Assembly: GCA_016872215.1 (NCBI GenBank)
Contig: VHAX01000009.1
Span: forward strand, 17,913 to 81,912
Source: Sphingomonadales bacterium
Lineage (GTDB): Bacteria > Bacteroidota > Bacteroidia > UBA7662
Direction: 5' to 3'
Length of the DNA: 64,000 nt
Part shown: piece by piece, positions 1 to 9,435 of the stretch
How the letters are laid out: every line of letters begins with the position of its first letter
Numbering within the stretch: the first letter of the stretch is position 1
The notes under the pieces: generated by a model
What the model saw: the letters and a program-made list of their open reading frames with translations, nothing else
The model's database searches: none
What the model was told of the DNA's origin: nothing
Made by a program: the position numbers and the translations under genes

Positions 1-827
1 CTACCCGTCAGGTGCTGATCGAGTACATGGCATGCGGAATCGATCCTGGTAAAGCAGTCATCTACCGCCAAAGCGATATTCCGGAAATTCCGGAGCTGTA
101 TATGCTGTTGAATATGCATGCCTATGTGGGCGAACTGGAGCGTGTGGCGTCGTTCAAGGAAAAAGTAAGGAAGCAACCCGGCAATGTGAATGCAGGCCTG
201 CTGACCTACCCGGTACTGATGACGGCCGATATTATTATCCATCGTGCCCGCTGGGTGCCAGTGGGCAAGGATCAGGAACAACACCTGGAAATGGCCCGGA
301 ATTTTGTTCAACGGTTCAACCGCCTATATGGTACCGACTTTTTCCCCGAACCATATCCTTTTCGGCAGAGCGACGGACAAATGGTGAAGGTACCCGGCCT
401 CGATGGATCGGGCAAAATGGGTAAATCGGATGGGGAAGCACAGGCCATTTTCCTATCCGACGATCCAACTCTTGTTCGCAAAAAGGTGATGCGCGCCGTC
501 ACGGACAGCGGCCCAACCACAGAAAATGCACCCATAGCCGACACTATATCTCACCTTTTTCAGCTCTTGGAATTGGTCAGCCCTCCGGATGTGGTACAAC
601 ACTATCTGGACACCTACGCCCAATGCAGCATCCGGTATGGTGACTTAAAAAAGCAACTGGCAGAAGATATCATCGCTTTTTTAACTCCCATTCAGGAGCA
701 AATCAAGGTGCTGGAGGCCGACGAAGCTCAACTCAAGCGAGTGCTGAACGAAGGCGCCGAAAAAGCCCGTCAGAGTGCTGGGTATACCCTGCGGACTGTT
801 CGTGAGCTGATGGGTTTTAATACATAA
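1..827 (+). CDS. trpS: Tryptophanyl-tRNA synthetase, C-terminal part
   Basis: This is the 3' portion of a class I aminoacyl-tRNA synthetase that charges tRNA-Trp in the cytoplasm. The reading frame is open from the window edge, with codons in phase from base 3, so the N-terminal nucleotide-binding part with the HIGH motif lies outside. Visible are ACGIDP followed by the conserved PVGELERV-like stretch (here YVGELERVASFKEK), the VGKDQEQH motif that contacts tryptophan and ATP, and the class I signature GSGKMGKSDG, with glycine in place of the first serine of KMSKS. The C-terminal helical tRNA-binding region ends in RELMGFNT. The deoxynucleoside kinase begins 3 bp after the stop, so the two are probably co-transcribed. 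Confidence 0.96.
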   Translation, partial: TRQVLIEYMACGIDPGKAVIYRQSDIPEIPELYMLLNMHAYVGELERVASFKEKVRKQPGNVNAGLLTYPVLMTADIIIHRARWVPVGKDQEQHLEMARNFVQRFNRLYGTDFFPEPYPFRQSDGQMVKVPGLDGSGKMGKSDGEAQAIFLSDDPTLVRKKVMRAVTDSGPTTENAPIADTISHLFQLLELVSPPDVVQHYLDTYAQCSIRYGDLKKQLAEDIIAFLTPIQEQIKVLEADEAQLKRVLNEGAEKARQSAGYTLRTVRELMGFNT

Positions 828-830
828 ATT

Positions 831-1463
831 ATGGGAAGACACATAGCCATAGCCGGTAATATTGGTTCCGGCAAGACCACGCTCACCGGCTTACTGGGGA
901 AACATTATCAATGGCAAACCCATTTTGAGGATGTGGACGGAAATCCGTACCTCAATGATTTTTATGAAGACATGCAGCGGTGGTCGTTCAACCTGCAGAT
1001 CTACTTCCTGAACACCCGGTTTCGTCAACTGATTGAAATCCGCAAGGGAACTGAGGCTGTGGTACAGGACCGAACCATCTACGAAGACGCCCATATTTTC
1101 GCACCCAACCTGCACACCATGGGCCTTATGTCGGGACGCGACTACGAAAACTACCGGAGCCTGTTTGACTCCATCGGCAACCTTATTCGTCCGCCCGATT
1201 TACTAGTGTATTTGCGGGCATCGGTACCGACCTTGGTCCGCCAGATTCAGCGCCGCGGCAGGGATTACGAAGATGGCATTCGTCTCGACTATCTTCGCAA
1301 GCTCAATGAGCGCTATGAGGCGTGGATCGACTCCTACACCCTCGGCAACCTATTGGTGGTGGATGTAGACCAGTTAAATTTTGCCGATAAACCCGAGGAT
1401 TTAGGGCAGATCATATCGCGTATAGACGCCCAGTTGCACGGGCTGTTTCCCAGCGAACAATAA
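831..1463 (+). CDS. Deoxynucleoside kinase
   Basis: A 210-residue P-loop kinase of the dCK/dGK family, which phosphorylates deoxynucleosides in the salvage pathway for dNTPs. The Walker A loop is GNIGSGKTT at residues 9-17. The family's ERS/DRS-like motif appears as QDRTIYED (about 75-82), and the lid region is RRGRDYEDGIRLDYL (about 141-155). The length fits the family. The preferred nucleoside (dA, dG or dC) cannot be decided by eye. The gene follows trpS by 3 bp, and its stop codon touches the T-tract of a terminator that serves the opposite strand. Confidence 0.93.
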   Translation: MGRHIAIAGNIGSGKTTLTGLLGKHYQWQTHFEDVDGNPYLNDFYEDMQRWSFNLQIYFLNTRFRQLIEIRKGTEAVVQDRTIYEDAHIFAPNLHTMGLMSGRDYENYRSLFDSIGNLIRPPDLLVYLRASVPTLVRQIQRRGRDYEDGIRLDYLRKLNERYEAWIDSYTLGNLLVVDVDQLNFADKPEDLGQIISRIDAQLHGLFPSEQ

Positions 1464-1491
1464 ATAAAAAAGACGCGCCGGAGCGCGTCTT
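1464..1491 (-). terminator. Intrinsic terminator for hppA
   Basis: A perfect 9-bp stem (arms 1470-1478 and 1483-1491, AAGACGCGC/GCGCGTCTT) closes on a 4-base loop. Read on the minus strand it is followed by a run of six T, so it is oriented to end the pyrophosphatase transcript about 60 bp after its stop. On the plus strand no T-run follows, although the hairpin directly abuts the deoxynucleoside kinase stop. Confidence 0.85.
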
Positions 1492-1553
1492 AAAGAACTA
1501 GAGATGCTTTATCTGTCAGGAATAGATCCCGAAGCTGTCTGTAAGGAAATAGA

Positions 1554-3764
1554 TTAATGCAACAGGGGCGCGATAACCAGGGCCACTACCGATATCAATT
1601 TCAACAAGATATTCAGCGAAGGTCCGGAGGTGTCTTTAAATGGATCCCCTACCGTGTCACCAACCACAGCAGCTTTATGCGGGTCCGACTTCTTATAGTA
1701 GGTCTGTCCGTTAATCACCACACCTTCTTCAAACATCTTTTTGGCGTTATCCCACGCGCCGCCGGCGTTGGATTGGAAAATCGCCATAAGTACGCCCGAC
1801 ACTGTCACTCCAGCTAGCATACCACCCAATGCTTCAGCCTTAAAAACAAACCCCACCACTACAGGAACCAAGACAGCCATAAGACCCGGTAGTACCATTT
1901 CGCGTATAGCTGCTTTAGTGGAAATTTCGACACATTTGCCGTACTCTGCTACACCATCAGCCTTTTGAAAGATGACTTGATCTTCAGCGGACCAATCCTT
2001 TAGCTCTTTATCACCGTTACGACGCATGGCGTCTAAAGCTGCTTTGAGCGCTGGGATTGAGTTGAACTGCCGACGAACCTCTTCAATCATAGACATAGCA
2101 GCACGTCCAACAGCACCCATGGCCATTGCCGAGAATACGAAGGGTAGCATGGCTCCGATAAATAAGCAGGCCATTACGTTGGCCTGGGAAATATCAATAC
2201 TTCTAATACCAGCCGTTGACATATAAGCGCCGAAAAGAGCCAAAGCGGTTAGAGCTGCCGAGGCGATTGCAAATCCTTTACCGATTGCAGCGGTAGTATT
2301 ACCCACCGCATCCAATTTGTCGGTGCGTTGACGGACTTCTTTTGGTAATTCGCTCATTTCAGCAATACCGCCTGCATTATCCGAAATTGGACCATAAGCA
2401 TCCACTGCTAGTTGAATTCCAGTATTAGCCAACATCCCAACCGCTGCAATCGCTATACCGTAAAGACCTCCAAAATAAAATGCTCCAACAATACTTGCAG
2501 CAATCAACAAAATGGGGATAGCGGTGGACATCATGCCTACGCCCAAACCAGCGATAATATTAGTGGCCGCACCCGTAGAAGACTGCCGAACTATCGATAA
2601 AACCGGCTTTTTCCCCGTGCCCGTGTAATACTCGGTAATTAAGCCTACCAAAACACCGGCCACCAAACCAATAATGGTGGAATAAAAAATACCCATTGCA
2701 GTATAGTGGTGTCCACGAGGATCCTCAGAAACATAAAGAGGATCTTTGAACCACCATTCAGCCGGCAACATCCAATTAATGATGAAGTAAGAGGCCACGA
2801 TCATCAGACCAGACGATAGGAACTCACCCATATTTAGAGCTTTCTGAGGGTTTCCACCTTCCCGGGTGCGAACAAAGAAAGTCCCGATAATCGACATCAA
2901 AATACCTGTACCGGCAAGTAGCAAGGGAAGGATAACTCCCGATAATCCATTGAAACCATCCTTTTCAGCAAATTCGCCAGCCATGAAAGCTGCGCCCAAA
3001 ACCATAGTTCCGATAATTGAGCCCACAAATGATTCGAACAAATCGGCGCCCATACCCGCCACATCACCCACATTGTCACCCACATTATCTGCTATGGTCG
3101 CAGGATTGAGGGGGTGATCCTCAGGAATACCAGCTTCAACCTTACCAACCAGATCGGCACCCACATCGGCTGCTTTGGTGTAAATGCCACCACCTACACG
3201 CGCAAACAAGGCAATGGATGAGGCGCCAAACGAGAAGCCCGTTAAAATAGTAATGACCCTATTCAGGTCATTTGCGGTATCCGTTCCAAACATGATGTGG
3301 AAGATCAGGAAGAGGGTCCCCAAACCGAGAACTCCTAGGCCAACAACACCCATTCCCATAACTGAACCTCCAGCAAATGCAATTTCCAGGGCTTTACCCA
3401 AGCCGGCACGGGCTGCGTTGGCCGTGCGCACATTGGCTTTGGTTGCTACTTTCATTCCGATGAAGCCGGCAAGTGCTGAGCATAAAGCACCCACCACAAA
3501 TGACAAACCAACCATCGGGTGCGATAGCTCTGAGTTGGCAGTTAAGGCCAATAATCCAGCCACAGCCACCACAAACCAGATAAGAATTTTATATTCGGCC
3601 TTCAAAAATGCCATGGCACCTTCAGCAATGTGGCCTGCGATTTTTTGCATTTTTTCGTTGCCCGGATCCTGCTTGGCAACCCAAGAGGAACGATAAAACG
3701 TGTAGAGTAGTCCTAAAACACCAGTTACAGGTATCAGGTACAACAAGGCATTTGTTAAATTCAT
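1554..3764 (-). CDS. hppA: Membrane-bound ion-pumping pyrophosphatase, K+-dependent type
   Basis: This membrane protein of about 736 residues with many hydrophobic segments couples hydrolysis of pyrophosphate to H+ or Na+ export. The substrate-site motif [17 protein letters not shown] is followed by [20 protein letters not shown], the signature of the family, and the C-terminal acidic motif [15 protein letters not shown] is intact. The segment [10 protein letters not shown] has alanine at the position that distinguishes K+-stimulated from K+-independent enzymes (family knowledge). Whether it pumps H+ or Na+ is not decidable here. A TTG codon at 3785 extends the frame, but ATG at 3764 is preferred because it gives the usual start of the first membrane helix and sits 30 bp below a good promoter. 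Confidence 0.95.
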   Translation of the reverse strand: MNLTNALLYLIPVTGVLGLLYTFYRSSWVAKQDPGNEKMQKIAGHIAEGAMAFLKAEYKILIWFVVAVAGLLALTANSELSHPMVGLSFVVGALCSALAGFIGMKVATKANVRTANAARAGLGKALEIAFAGGSVMGMGVVGLGVLGLGTLFLIFHIMFGTDTANDLNRVITILTGFSFGASSIALFARVGGGIYTKAADVGADLVGKVEAGIPEDHPLNPATIADNVGDNVGDVAGMGADLFESFVGSIIGTMVLGAAFMAGEFAEKDGFNGLSGVILPLLLAGTGILMSIIGTFFVRTREGGNPQKALNMGEFLSSGLMIVASYFIINWMLPAEWWFKDPLYVSEDPRGHHYTAMGIFYSTIIGLVAGVLVGLITEYYTGTGKKPVLSIVRQSSTGAATNIIAGLGVGMMSTAIPILLIAASIVGAFYFGGLYGIAIAAVGMLANTGIQLAVDAYGPISDNAGGIAEMSELPKEVRQRTDKLDAVGNTTAAIGKGFAIASAALTALALFGAYMSTAGIRSIDISQANVMACLFIGAMLPFVFSAMAMGAVGRAAMSMIEEVRRQFNSIPALKAALDAMRRNGDKELKDWSAEDQVIFQKADGVAEYGKCVEISTKAAIREMVLPGLMAVLVPVVVGFVFKAEALGGMLAGVTVSGVLMAIFQSNAGGAWDNAKKMFEEGVVINGQTYYKKSDPHKAAVVGDTVGDPFKDTSGPSLNILLKLISVVALVIAPLLH

Positions 3765-3793
3765 AAAAAAGATTGGTTTATTCAAAAGTGGCG

Positions 3794-3824
3794 CAAAAAT
3801 ACAATTATGCGCGGGAAATGCAAC
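3794..3824 (-). promoter_or_regulatory. Bacteroidota-type promoter of hppA
   Basis: On the minus strand a -7 box TATTTTTG (3794-3801) matches TAnnTTTG. It is separated by 19 bp from a TTG (3821-3823) that fits the -33 element. The predicted start of transcription lies about 25 bases before the ATG at 3764. Confidence 0.65.
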
Positions 3825-4433
3825 GACCCGTTTAGAATATGGTCTTTACATGCCAATCGACATAAACCCTGATGGACCTGAGAAATCCTTGGTCGCTTGA
3901 GAATTTAAATCTCGAGTCTTAAGCCTCAGTCAGCGTTCGCAAATAGTTGATGATATGCCAGCCGTCTTCGTCGCAGATTCCATAGACCGAGATTTTAAGC
4001 ATGGCATTTCTGCCAGTCAACAACTTCCAATGTAGCGCACCATCGGACTGTTCTGGGGTCTTTTCGAGTAGATTGGCAGCCTTTACGGCCATGCCCGGAT
4101 TATTGATTTTTTCGATTCTAAAAAGCCGCTCCGCTTTGGTACGTTACGCGGTTCTGCCTATTTCGGTGCAGTGCTACCCCTATTACTCGGAATCTGAATG
4201 CTTCTTAGGGGAATGGGGCTAGGCATCCCGCTACTAAGTCGGCTAAACAAAACAGGTCGGGGAGTCACGTTCAGACCGAATCTGTACATTCGACATCTCC
4301 TTTCTGCCACTAGGCTTAGGCTTACTGTTGCCAATACTGTTATCACCTCTAGATTCAAAACGATAAAGACCAAAGGAACTTGAATCTCATTTAAGATCAA
4401 ATCAACCCAGAGACCTATAAAGACACAAAAAAT
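3825..4433. other. Gene-poor intergenic stretch between hppA and pyrB
   Basis: About 600 bp with no gene I can identify. The only coding-like signal is a 74-codon open stretch on the minus strand (3919-4143), listed separately. Open frames on the plus strand around 4001-4383 show no recognisable domain. No tRNA, terminator or repeat array was recognised. Confidence 0.6.
3919..4143 (-). other. Orphan coding-like fragment, 74 codons
   Basis: An open stretch of 74 codons between stops on the minus strand has a balanced amino-acid composition typical of a real protein: KAERLFRIEKINNPGMAVKA near its start and ICDEDGWHIINYLRTLTEA at its end. The first ATG (4092) would give only 57 residues. I do not recognise the family. 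It could be a small gene or the surviving C-terminus of a longer gene whose upstream part has decayed, since a stop (TAA at 4144-4146) lies directly before it. It would be transcribed in the same direction as pyrB and hppA. Confidence 0.3.
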
Positions 4434-5369
4434 CTATTCGATCAACTGGGGGCGCGTTGCCAATAGGTACAACACCGCCATGCGTATGGCCACCCCATTT
4501 TCTACCTGCTGTAGGATGATAGAACGACCAGAGTCGGCCACATCAGACGACAATTCTACCCCTCGGTTGATAGGACCCGGATGCATAATCACGATTTCCT
4601 TTTTGATTTCATCGAGCACTTTTCGGTTGATACCAAACTCGCGGGTGTATTCGCGGAGTGAGGGAAAATACCGTGTTTGCTGTCGCTCTAGCTGAATGCG
4701 CAGTACATTAGCCACATCGCACCACTCAAGGGCCTCGCGCACCTTGTTGGTAACCCCCACACCTAGTTCTTCTATACCCCTAGGCATGAGGGTGGCCGGT
4801 CCGCACAACATGACCTCAGCACCCAATGCTTTCAAACAAAAAATATTAGACAGCGCTACCCTTGAGTGGAGAATATCTCCGAATATAGCCACACGCTTTC
4901 CTTGTACAGAACCCATTTTCTCTCGGATAGAAAATGCATCTAAGAGTGCCTGCGTGGGGTGCTCGTGAGCACCATCACCTGCATTCACGATAGGGCAGTC
5001 GATATGACGAGTCAAAAATTGACAAGCGCCAGCATCGGGGTGGCGCATCACCACCATATCCACCTTCATGGCTAGAATATTTCGAACCGTATCAATCAGG
5101 GTTTCACCTTTCGACACAGAACTACCAGATGCCGAGAAGTTGACGACGTCGGCCGACAGACGCTTTTCTGCGAGTTCGAATGAGAGCCTAGTGCGCGTCG
5201 AGCTTTCAAAAAATAGATTAGCAATGGTGGTGTCGCGCAATGAGGGCACTTTCTTAATGGGTCGGTTGATGACCTCCTTAAAATGATCGGCCGTGAAGAA
5301 GACCAGTTCTATTTCCTGCGCGCTCAGGTCGCGGATGCTGATCAGGTTGGGATGGGAGAGTGCCTTCAT
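4434..5369 (-). CDS. pyrB: Aspartate carbamoyltransferase catalytic chain
   Basis: This 311-residue enzyme makes carbamoyl-aspartate from carbamoyl phosphate and aspartate, the first committed step of pyrimidine synthesis. The carbamoyl-phosphate motif FFESSTRTRLSFE is at residues 53-65, HPTQALLDAF is at about 141-150, and the aspartate-binding region near the C-terminus reads MHPGPINRGVEL. The length is that of a catalytic chain. No regulatory pyrI is adjacent. Its ATG overlaps the pyrR stop (ATGA), so translation of the two is coupled. Confidence 0.97.
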   Translation of the reverse strand: MKALSHPNLISIRDLSAQEIELVFFTADHFKEVINRPIKKVPSLRDTTIANLFFESSTRTRLSFELAEKRLSADVVNFSASGSSVSKGETLIDTVRNILAMKVDMVVMRHPDAGACQFLTRHIDCPIVNAGDGAHEHPTQALLDAFSIREKMGSVQGKRVAIFGDILHSRVALSNIFCLKALGAEVMLCGPATLMPRGIEELGVGVTNKVREALEWCDVANVLRIQLERQQTRYFPSLREYTREFGINRKVLDEIKKEIVIMHPGPINRGVELSSDVADSGRSIILQQVENGVAIRMAVLYLLATRPQLIE

Positions 5370-5980
5370 CCGTTCGATTTAATCAGGGTAATTTGCGCGC
5401 CATCTGGCTCGTCCCAGCACACACGGACACGCTCATCATCGTGTGTATTGACCTCTATTCCGTAGTAGTCGGGATGAATAGGAAACTCTTGTCGGAATCT
5501 GCGCGACACCAGTACCATCAATTCTACCCGATTGGGGCGACCAAAATCCAACAGAGCGTCCAACCCCGCCCGGATCGTTCTTCCTGTGAACAATACATCA
5601 TCAACCAAAACAACCTTTTTCCCTTCCAGGCTGAATGGAAGCTGGGTGGCGTGAGCAGATAAAGGTTCCGTACGGTGACGGAAGTCATCCCGGTAAAATG
5701 TAACGTCCAATGCACCCTGAGCAGGCATATTCACATGCGCGTCTCCATTCAATCCAGCGTCAGATGCGTCACCCACCACAGCCATTTCACCCGATAGGCC
5801 AGAAATCCGCGCCTGCAAAACCGTGGTCAGGCGGTTAAGGAAAAATACGCCACGGGGTTGCAGACCAATGAGCACTGTATTGTGAAAACCCGGGTGTCGT
5901 TCCAACAATTCCTCACTGAGTCGCTGCAATATGAGCGTCAGATGCGTGGGTTGCACAATCACACGGCTTTCGGTGCTCAT
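5366..5980 (-). CDS. pyrR: Bifunctional pyr regulator / uracil phosphoribosyltransferase-like protein
   Basis: A 204-residue type I phosphoribosyltransferase of the PyrR family. The PRPP loop VVLVDDVLFTGRTIRAGLDA is intact at about residues 123-142. In Gram-positive bacteria PyrR binds pyr mRNA and attenuates it. Whether it acts as a regulator here, as a UPRTase, or both, is inference. No obvious attenuator was seen in the window. The protein is about 20 residues longer than the usual 180 because of an insert of about 20 residues around residue 75 (DASDAGLNGDAHVNMPAQG). It overlaps both neighbours by ATGA junctions, linking EVE, pyrR and pyrB in one operon. Confidence 0.93.
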   Translation of the reverse strand: MSTESRVIVQPTHLTLILQRLSEELLERHPGFHNTVLIGLQPRGVFFLNRLTTVLQARISGLSGEMAVVGDASDAGLNGDAHVNMPAQGALDVTFYRDDFRHRTEPLSAHATQLPFSLEGKKVVLVDDVLFTGRTIRAGLDALLDFGRPNRVELMVLVSRRFRQEFPIHPDYYGIEVNTHDDERVRVCWDEPDGAQITLIKSNG

Positions 5981-6450
5981 CGCAGGGTTTTTGGGGGACT
6001 AGTTATCACGGAATTTGCGCCTGTCTCTTCTTTCATCTTTTCATTTTCGTATTCGAGTGCTAATATCGTGTCAAAATGAAGGTCGGTTAGGAAAATGACC
6101 GACAAGCGACTGTGGCGGATCAAGGGGAGGTCGTACAGAGCCGGGTGCATTCGCATACGCGCGAGAGAAACCGGGTGAAGAAACGAACGTATGGGCTTCA
6201 CCCGCACTCCAACCCATGGGCCCTTCGGAAAACCATCCTCGGGAAAGGGGTCGGATACAATCTGCATAAGTCCCACCACCTCTTTGCCATGGTTGGAATG
6301 ATAAAACAACGCATCATCGCAGGGTTTCATGGCCAAGAGGTTGTTGCGTGCCTGATAGTTGCGCACCCCATCCCAGACGCCCTCGCCATCGCGCATTAAA
6401 TCGGAAAAACTATAGACAAACGGTTCCGATTTTAACAGCCAGCGCGCCAT
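5977..6450 (-). CDS. EVE domain protein
   Basis: A 157-residue single-domain protein of the PUA-like EVE family, which in characterised members binds modified bases in nucleic acid. The diagnostic N-terminus is WLLKSEPFVYSFSDL, followed by VWDGVRNYQARNNL and DALFYHSNHGKEVVGL. The protein ends with a short polar tail after the last strand. It is the first gene of an operon with pyrR and pyrB, overlapping pyrR by ATGA. A link between base recognition and pyrimidine supply is suggestive but not shown. Confidence 0.93.
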   Translation of the reverse strand: MARWLLKSEPFVYSFSDLMRDGEGVWDGVRNYQARNNLLAMKPCDDALFYHSNHGKEVVGLMQIVSDPFPEDGFPKGPWVGVRVKPIRSFLHPVSLARMRMHPALYDLPLIRHSRLSVIFLTDLHFDTILALEYENEKMKEETGANSVITSPPKTLR

Positions 6451-6508
6451 GCTGCAAAACTAACCAATTTATGGCAAGGACCAACATCAGCCTGGCAGCG
6501 CCTCGAAC

Positions 6509-8071
6509 CTAACGCGGTGTATAATGCGCCCAGGGTATGATCATCTCCTCCAATGAAACGCCACCATGCTGAAAGGTGTGTCGGTATAGATTTACGTAGT
6601 GGTGGTAGTTATTGGGGTAGCAGAAATACTGATCGCATCCCCCGAACACATATGAGCTGCTGAGCGAATGACGAATCAGACGTGCATCCTCAGGTTTTTC
6701 AATCACAAACAGATCATCGTCGTCGTAGCTCAGGTTCTTCCCCTCCTTGAATCGCAGGTTCGTATTGGTGTTCCGGTCACCCATAATTCGAACTGGCTCT
6801 GCAACCCGCACAGTACCGTGATCGGTGGTAACAAACATTGGACATTTCTTATCGGCCACCCTGCGCATCAGCTCCCAAAGGGGAGAATGTTCAAACCAGG
6901 AACGGGTGATGGAACGGTATGAGACCTCATCGTCGGCCAACTCCTTGATTACATTCATCTCACTGCGTGCATGGCTGAGCATATCTACAAAATTATACAC
7001 CACCACCACCAGATCATGCCCAAACAAATTACTTGCATTCTCGGCCAGTTGCTTGCCCTGTTGCAGTTGGGTTATTTTGTGATAAGACATCCGCAGTTCA
7101 TGCCCGGATCGCTTTAGGTGCTCCTGAAGGAAAAAGGCCTCATGCATATTCCGACTCCCCTCCTCCTCGGTGGGTGAAACCCATTTGTCGGGGTACCGGT
7201 TTTTGATGTCGAGCGGCATCAGCCCGGCAAAAAGAGCGTTTCTGGCAAATTCCGTTGATGTGGGAAGTATGCTCATGTAAGTGCCACTCTCTCCGGTCTG
7301 GAAATACTCCGAAATGATGTTTTCGATTACCCTCAGCTGGTCGAGTCGAAAGTTGTCGATCACAAACAAAAATATAGGGCGATTTTTTTCAAGCAGGGGA
7401 AAGAGCTTTTTCCGCAACAGATTATGCGAAAGGAGCGGGATTTCCTCGGATGGATTTTTGAACCAGTCGAGGTACTCACTTTTGATGAACCGGGTGAATT
7501 GTCGATTGGCTTCGGCAAGCTGCATCGCCAGCACTTCCCTCATGCCTTCGTCCTTACTTTTTTCCAGTTCAACATCCCAATACACCAGTTTCGCGTAGGT
7601 ATCCATCCAGCCATGGGGCGACAAATCGTCGTTGAACGCAAGGCCCAGGTTGCGGAAATCCTGCTGGTATTCCGAGGTGGTTTTTTCCCCAACCAGTCGC
7701 TTTTGATCCAGAATTTTTTTTATGCACAGCAGAATTTGGTTGGGATTGATTGGCTTAATCAGGTAATCGGCAATTTGTGAACCTATGGCCTCCTCCATCA
7801 GGTTCTCCTCTTCGTTTTTGGTGATCATCACCACGGGTAGCTGTGGGCGAACCGCTTTGATGCGTGGAAGCACCTCCAAACCGGTAAGTCCCGGCATATG
7901 CTCATCGAGAAACACCAGATCGAAGGACTCCGATCTTACTTTTTCGAGAGCCTCGGCCCCGCTACCAACGGCCACGATACGGTAGCCCTTGCTCCCCAGA
8001 AACAAAATCTGAGCTTTCAGCAAGTCGATTTCATCATCCGTCCACAAAATGGATATTTGCTGTGCTGTCAT
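6509..8071 (-). CDS. porX: PorX-type response regulator with PglZ/alkaline-phosphatase-like domain
   Basis: A 520-residue two-domain protein. Residues 6-120 form a receiver domain with acidic pocket TDDE (11-14), phosphoacceptor Asp in DLVFLDEHMPG (D56), and the conserved Thr and Lys in MITK and YLIKP. Residues about 200-520 form a PglZ-like domain of the alkaline phosphatase superfamily, with metal-binding motifs VIDNFRLDQ, STEFARNA, TTDHG and the late HGGVS. PorX with the kinase PorY regulates type IX secretion in Bacteroidota (established), and the T9SS sorting tail at the right window edge fits. ATG at 8071 is preferred over the ATG at 8089 because the receiver begins immediately after it. 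It is divergent from the HD gene. Confidence 0.93.
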   Translation of the reverse strand: MTAQQISILWTDDEIDLLKAQILFLGSKGYRIVAVGSGAEALEKVRSESFDLVFLDEHMPGLTGLEVLPRIKAVRPQLPVVMITKNEEENLMEEAIGSQIADYLIKPINPNQILLCIKKILDQKRLVGEKTTSEYQQDFRNLGLAFNDDLSPHGWMDTYAKLVYWDVELEKSKDEGMREVLAMQLAEANRQFTRFIKSEYLDWFKNPSEEIPLLSHNLLRKKLFPLLEKNRPIFLFVIDNFRLDQLRVIENIISEYFQTGESGTYMSILPTSTEFARNALFAGLMPLDIKNRYPDKWVSPTEEEGSRNMHEAFFLQEHLKRSGHELRMSYHKITQLQQGKQLAENASNLFGHDLVVVVYNFVDMLSHARSEMNVIKELADDEVSYRSITRSWFEHSPLWELMRRVADKKCPMFVTTDHGTVRVAEPVRIMGDRNTNTNLRFKEGKNLSYDDDDLFVIEKPEDARLIRHSLSSSYVFGGCDQYFCYPNNYHHYVNLYRHTFQHGGVSLEEMIIPWAHYTPR

Positions 8072-8138
8072 TGTATTTTTACGCAACATAAACGAAAGGG
8101 CCGAGCGTTCGGTGTGCTGACTGAAAAAAAAAATTCAC

Positions 8139-9362
8139 GTGAACAAACACAAGATCATCAACGACCCGATCTACGGCTTCATCCGGCTCAACGATCCCCT
8201 GCTTTTTGACCTTTTGGAGCACCCTCTGGTGCAGCGACTCCGGGAAATTCGGCAATTGGGAATGAGCTACCTGGTGTATCCTGGTGCCACGCACAGCCGT
8301 TTGGCCCATGCTCTAGGCGCTATGCACCTGATGCAGCAAGTCATCAACATATTGCGGGACAAGGGAATCGACATTCCACACCCCACTGGCACATCGGCCT
8401 GCGCGGCCATTTTGCTGCATGATGTTGGCCATGGTCCTTTCTCACACGCACTGGAGCATCTGGTCGGGGGTCCTGTAAGCCATGAATATTGGACCCGTAT
8501 GATGATGGAGCACCTGAATGCTTCCAGTGGGGGTGTACTGTCTGAGGCGATTGATATATTTGAGGGCGCTCATCCGCTGCCGTTCCTTCATCAACTCGTT
8601 TCCTCTCAACTCGATGTGGATCGCCTTGATTACCTAAACCGCGATAGCTTTTTTACCGGCGTGAGTGAAGGAATAGTGGGGTGGGACCGCCTCATTCAGA
8701 TGATGCACGTACACCAGGGTCAGTTGGTTGTGGAGGAAAAGGGGATTTATTCGGTCGAGAAATTCCTGCTCGCCCGCCGGCTGATGTACTGGCAGGTCTA
8801 CCAGCACAAGACCGTTCTATCGGCCGAATTCCTCATGCGACACATTGTGGAACGTGCCCGGGAGTTGTTATCGGGTGGCCACAAACTGACGGGCTCCGAT
8901 GCTCTAATCCTGCTCTTAAAGCAAAAGGAGGCCGCTACCCAAGAAAGACGGGGTGACTTACTGACGGCGTATGCGGAAACGGACGACCATGACTTTATCA
9001 CCGCGGTCAAAGAATGGAGCCGCAGCAGCGACTGGATCTTGTTGACCTTATGCCAAAATTTGCTCAACCGCAAACTCAATCGGGTATTGCTCACCATAGA
9101 AAAACCATATCCATCGCGGGTCGAGCAGATTCGAAACCGAATTTGTGATTCCTACGGGATCAGCGCCGGCGAAAGCCGTTATTTTCTGGGGACTGGCAGC
9201 ATTGTCAACCACGCCTTACACACCGACAGAGAGCCCATATACATATTGGGAAAGAATCGTTCCGTAAAAGAAATTACCGAAGCGAGTCAGAACCCACACC
9301 TGAAAGCCCTGACAGGCTCGGTTGAAAAACATTACCTATACGCACCCAAAGATTTTCTGTGA
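8139..9362 (+). CDS. HD-domain phosphohydrolase
   Basis: A 407-residue HD-superfamily hydrolase resembling SAMHD1/dGTPase-like bacterial proteins. Metal ligands are seen in HSRLAHALGAMHL (about residues 52-64), LLHDVGHGPFSHALEH (about 91-106) and SSQLDVDRLDYLNRDSF (about 155-171). The probable substrate is a nucleotide or other phosphorylated compound and is not identified. The start is GTG at 8139, giving VNKHKIINDPIYGFI, the family's usual beginning. It diverges from porX across about 67 bp and leads into the lpx cluster with a 73-bp gap, so it may be the first gene of that transcription unit. Confidence 0.9.
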   Translation: MNKHKIINDPIYGFIRLNDPLLFDLLEHPLVQRLREIRQLGMSYLVYPGATHSRLAHALGAMHLMQQVINILRDKGIDIPHPTGTSACAAILLHDVGHGPFSHALEHLVGGPVSHEYWTRMMMEHLNASSGGVLSEAIDIFEGAHPLPFLHQLVSSQLDVDRLDYLNRDSFFTGVSEGIVGWDRLIQMMHVHQGQLVVEEKGIYSVEKFLLARRLMYWQVYQHKTVLSAEFLMRHIVERARELLSGGHKLTGSDALILLLKQKEAATQERRGDLLTAYAETDDHDFITAVKEWSRSSDWILLTLCQNLLNRKLNRVLLTIEKPYPSRVEQIRNRICDSYGISAGESRYFLGTGSIVNHALHTDREPIYILGKNRSVKEITEASQNPHLKALTGSVEKHYLYAPKDFL

Positions 9363-9435
9363 TTTTCACGTCTTTTTTCAGTTATTTGCCGTTTGATTCC
9401 CTTTTGATCACCCCTTTCTGAAACCTGACGCTTCT

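Noticed and set aside
3184..3696. Plus-strand open frame of 170 codons opposite hppA
   Set aside because: A Pro/Thr/Ala-rich shadow of the membrane pyrophosphatase.
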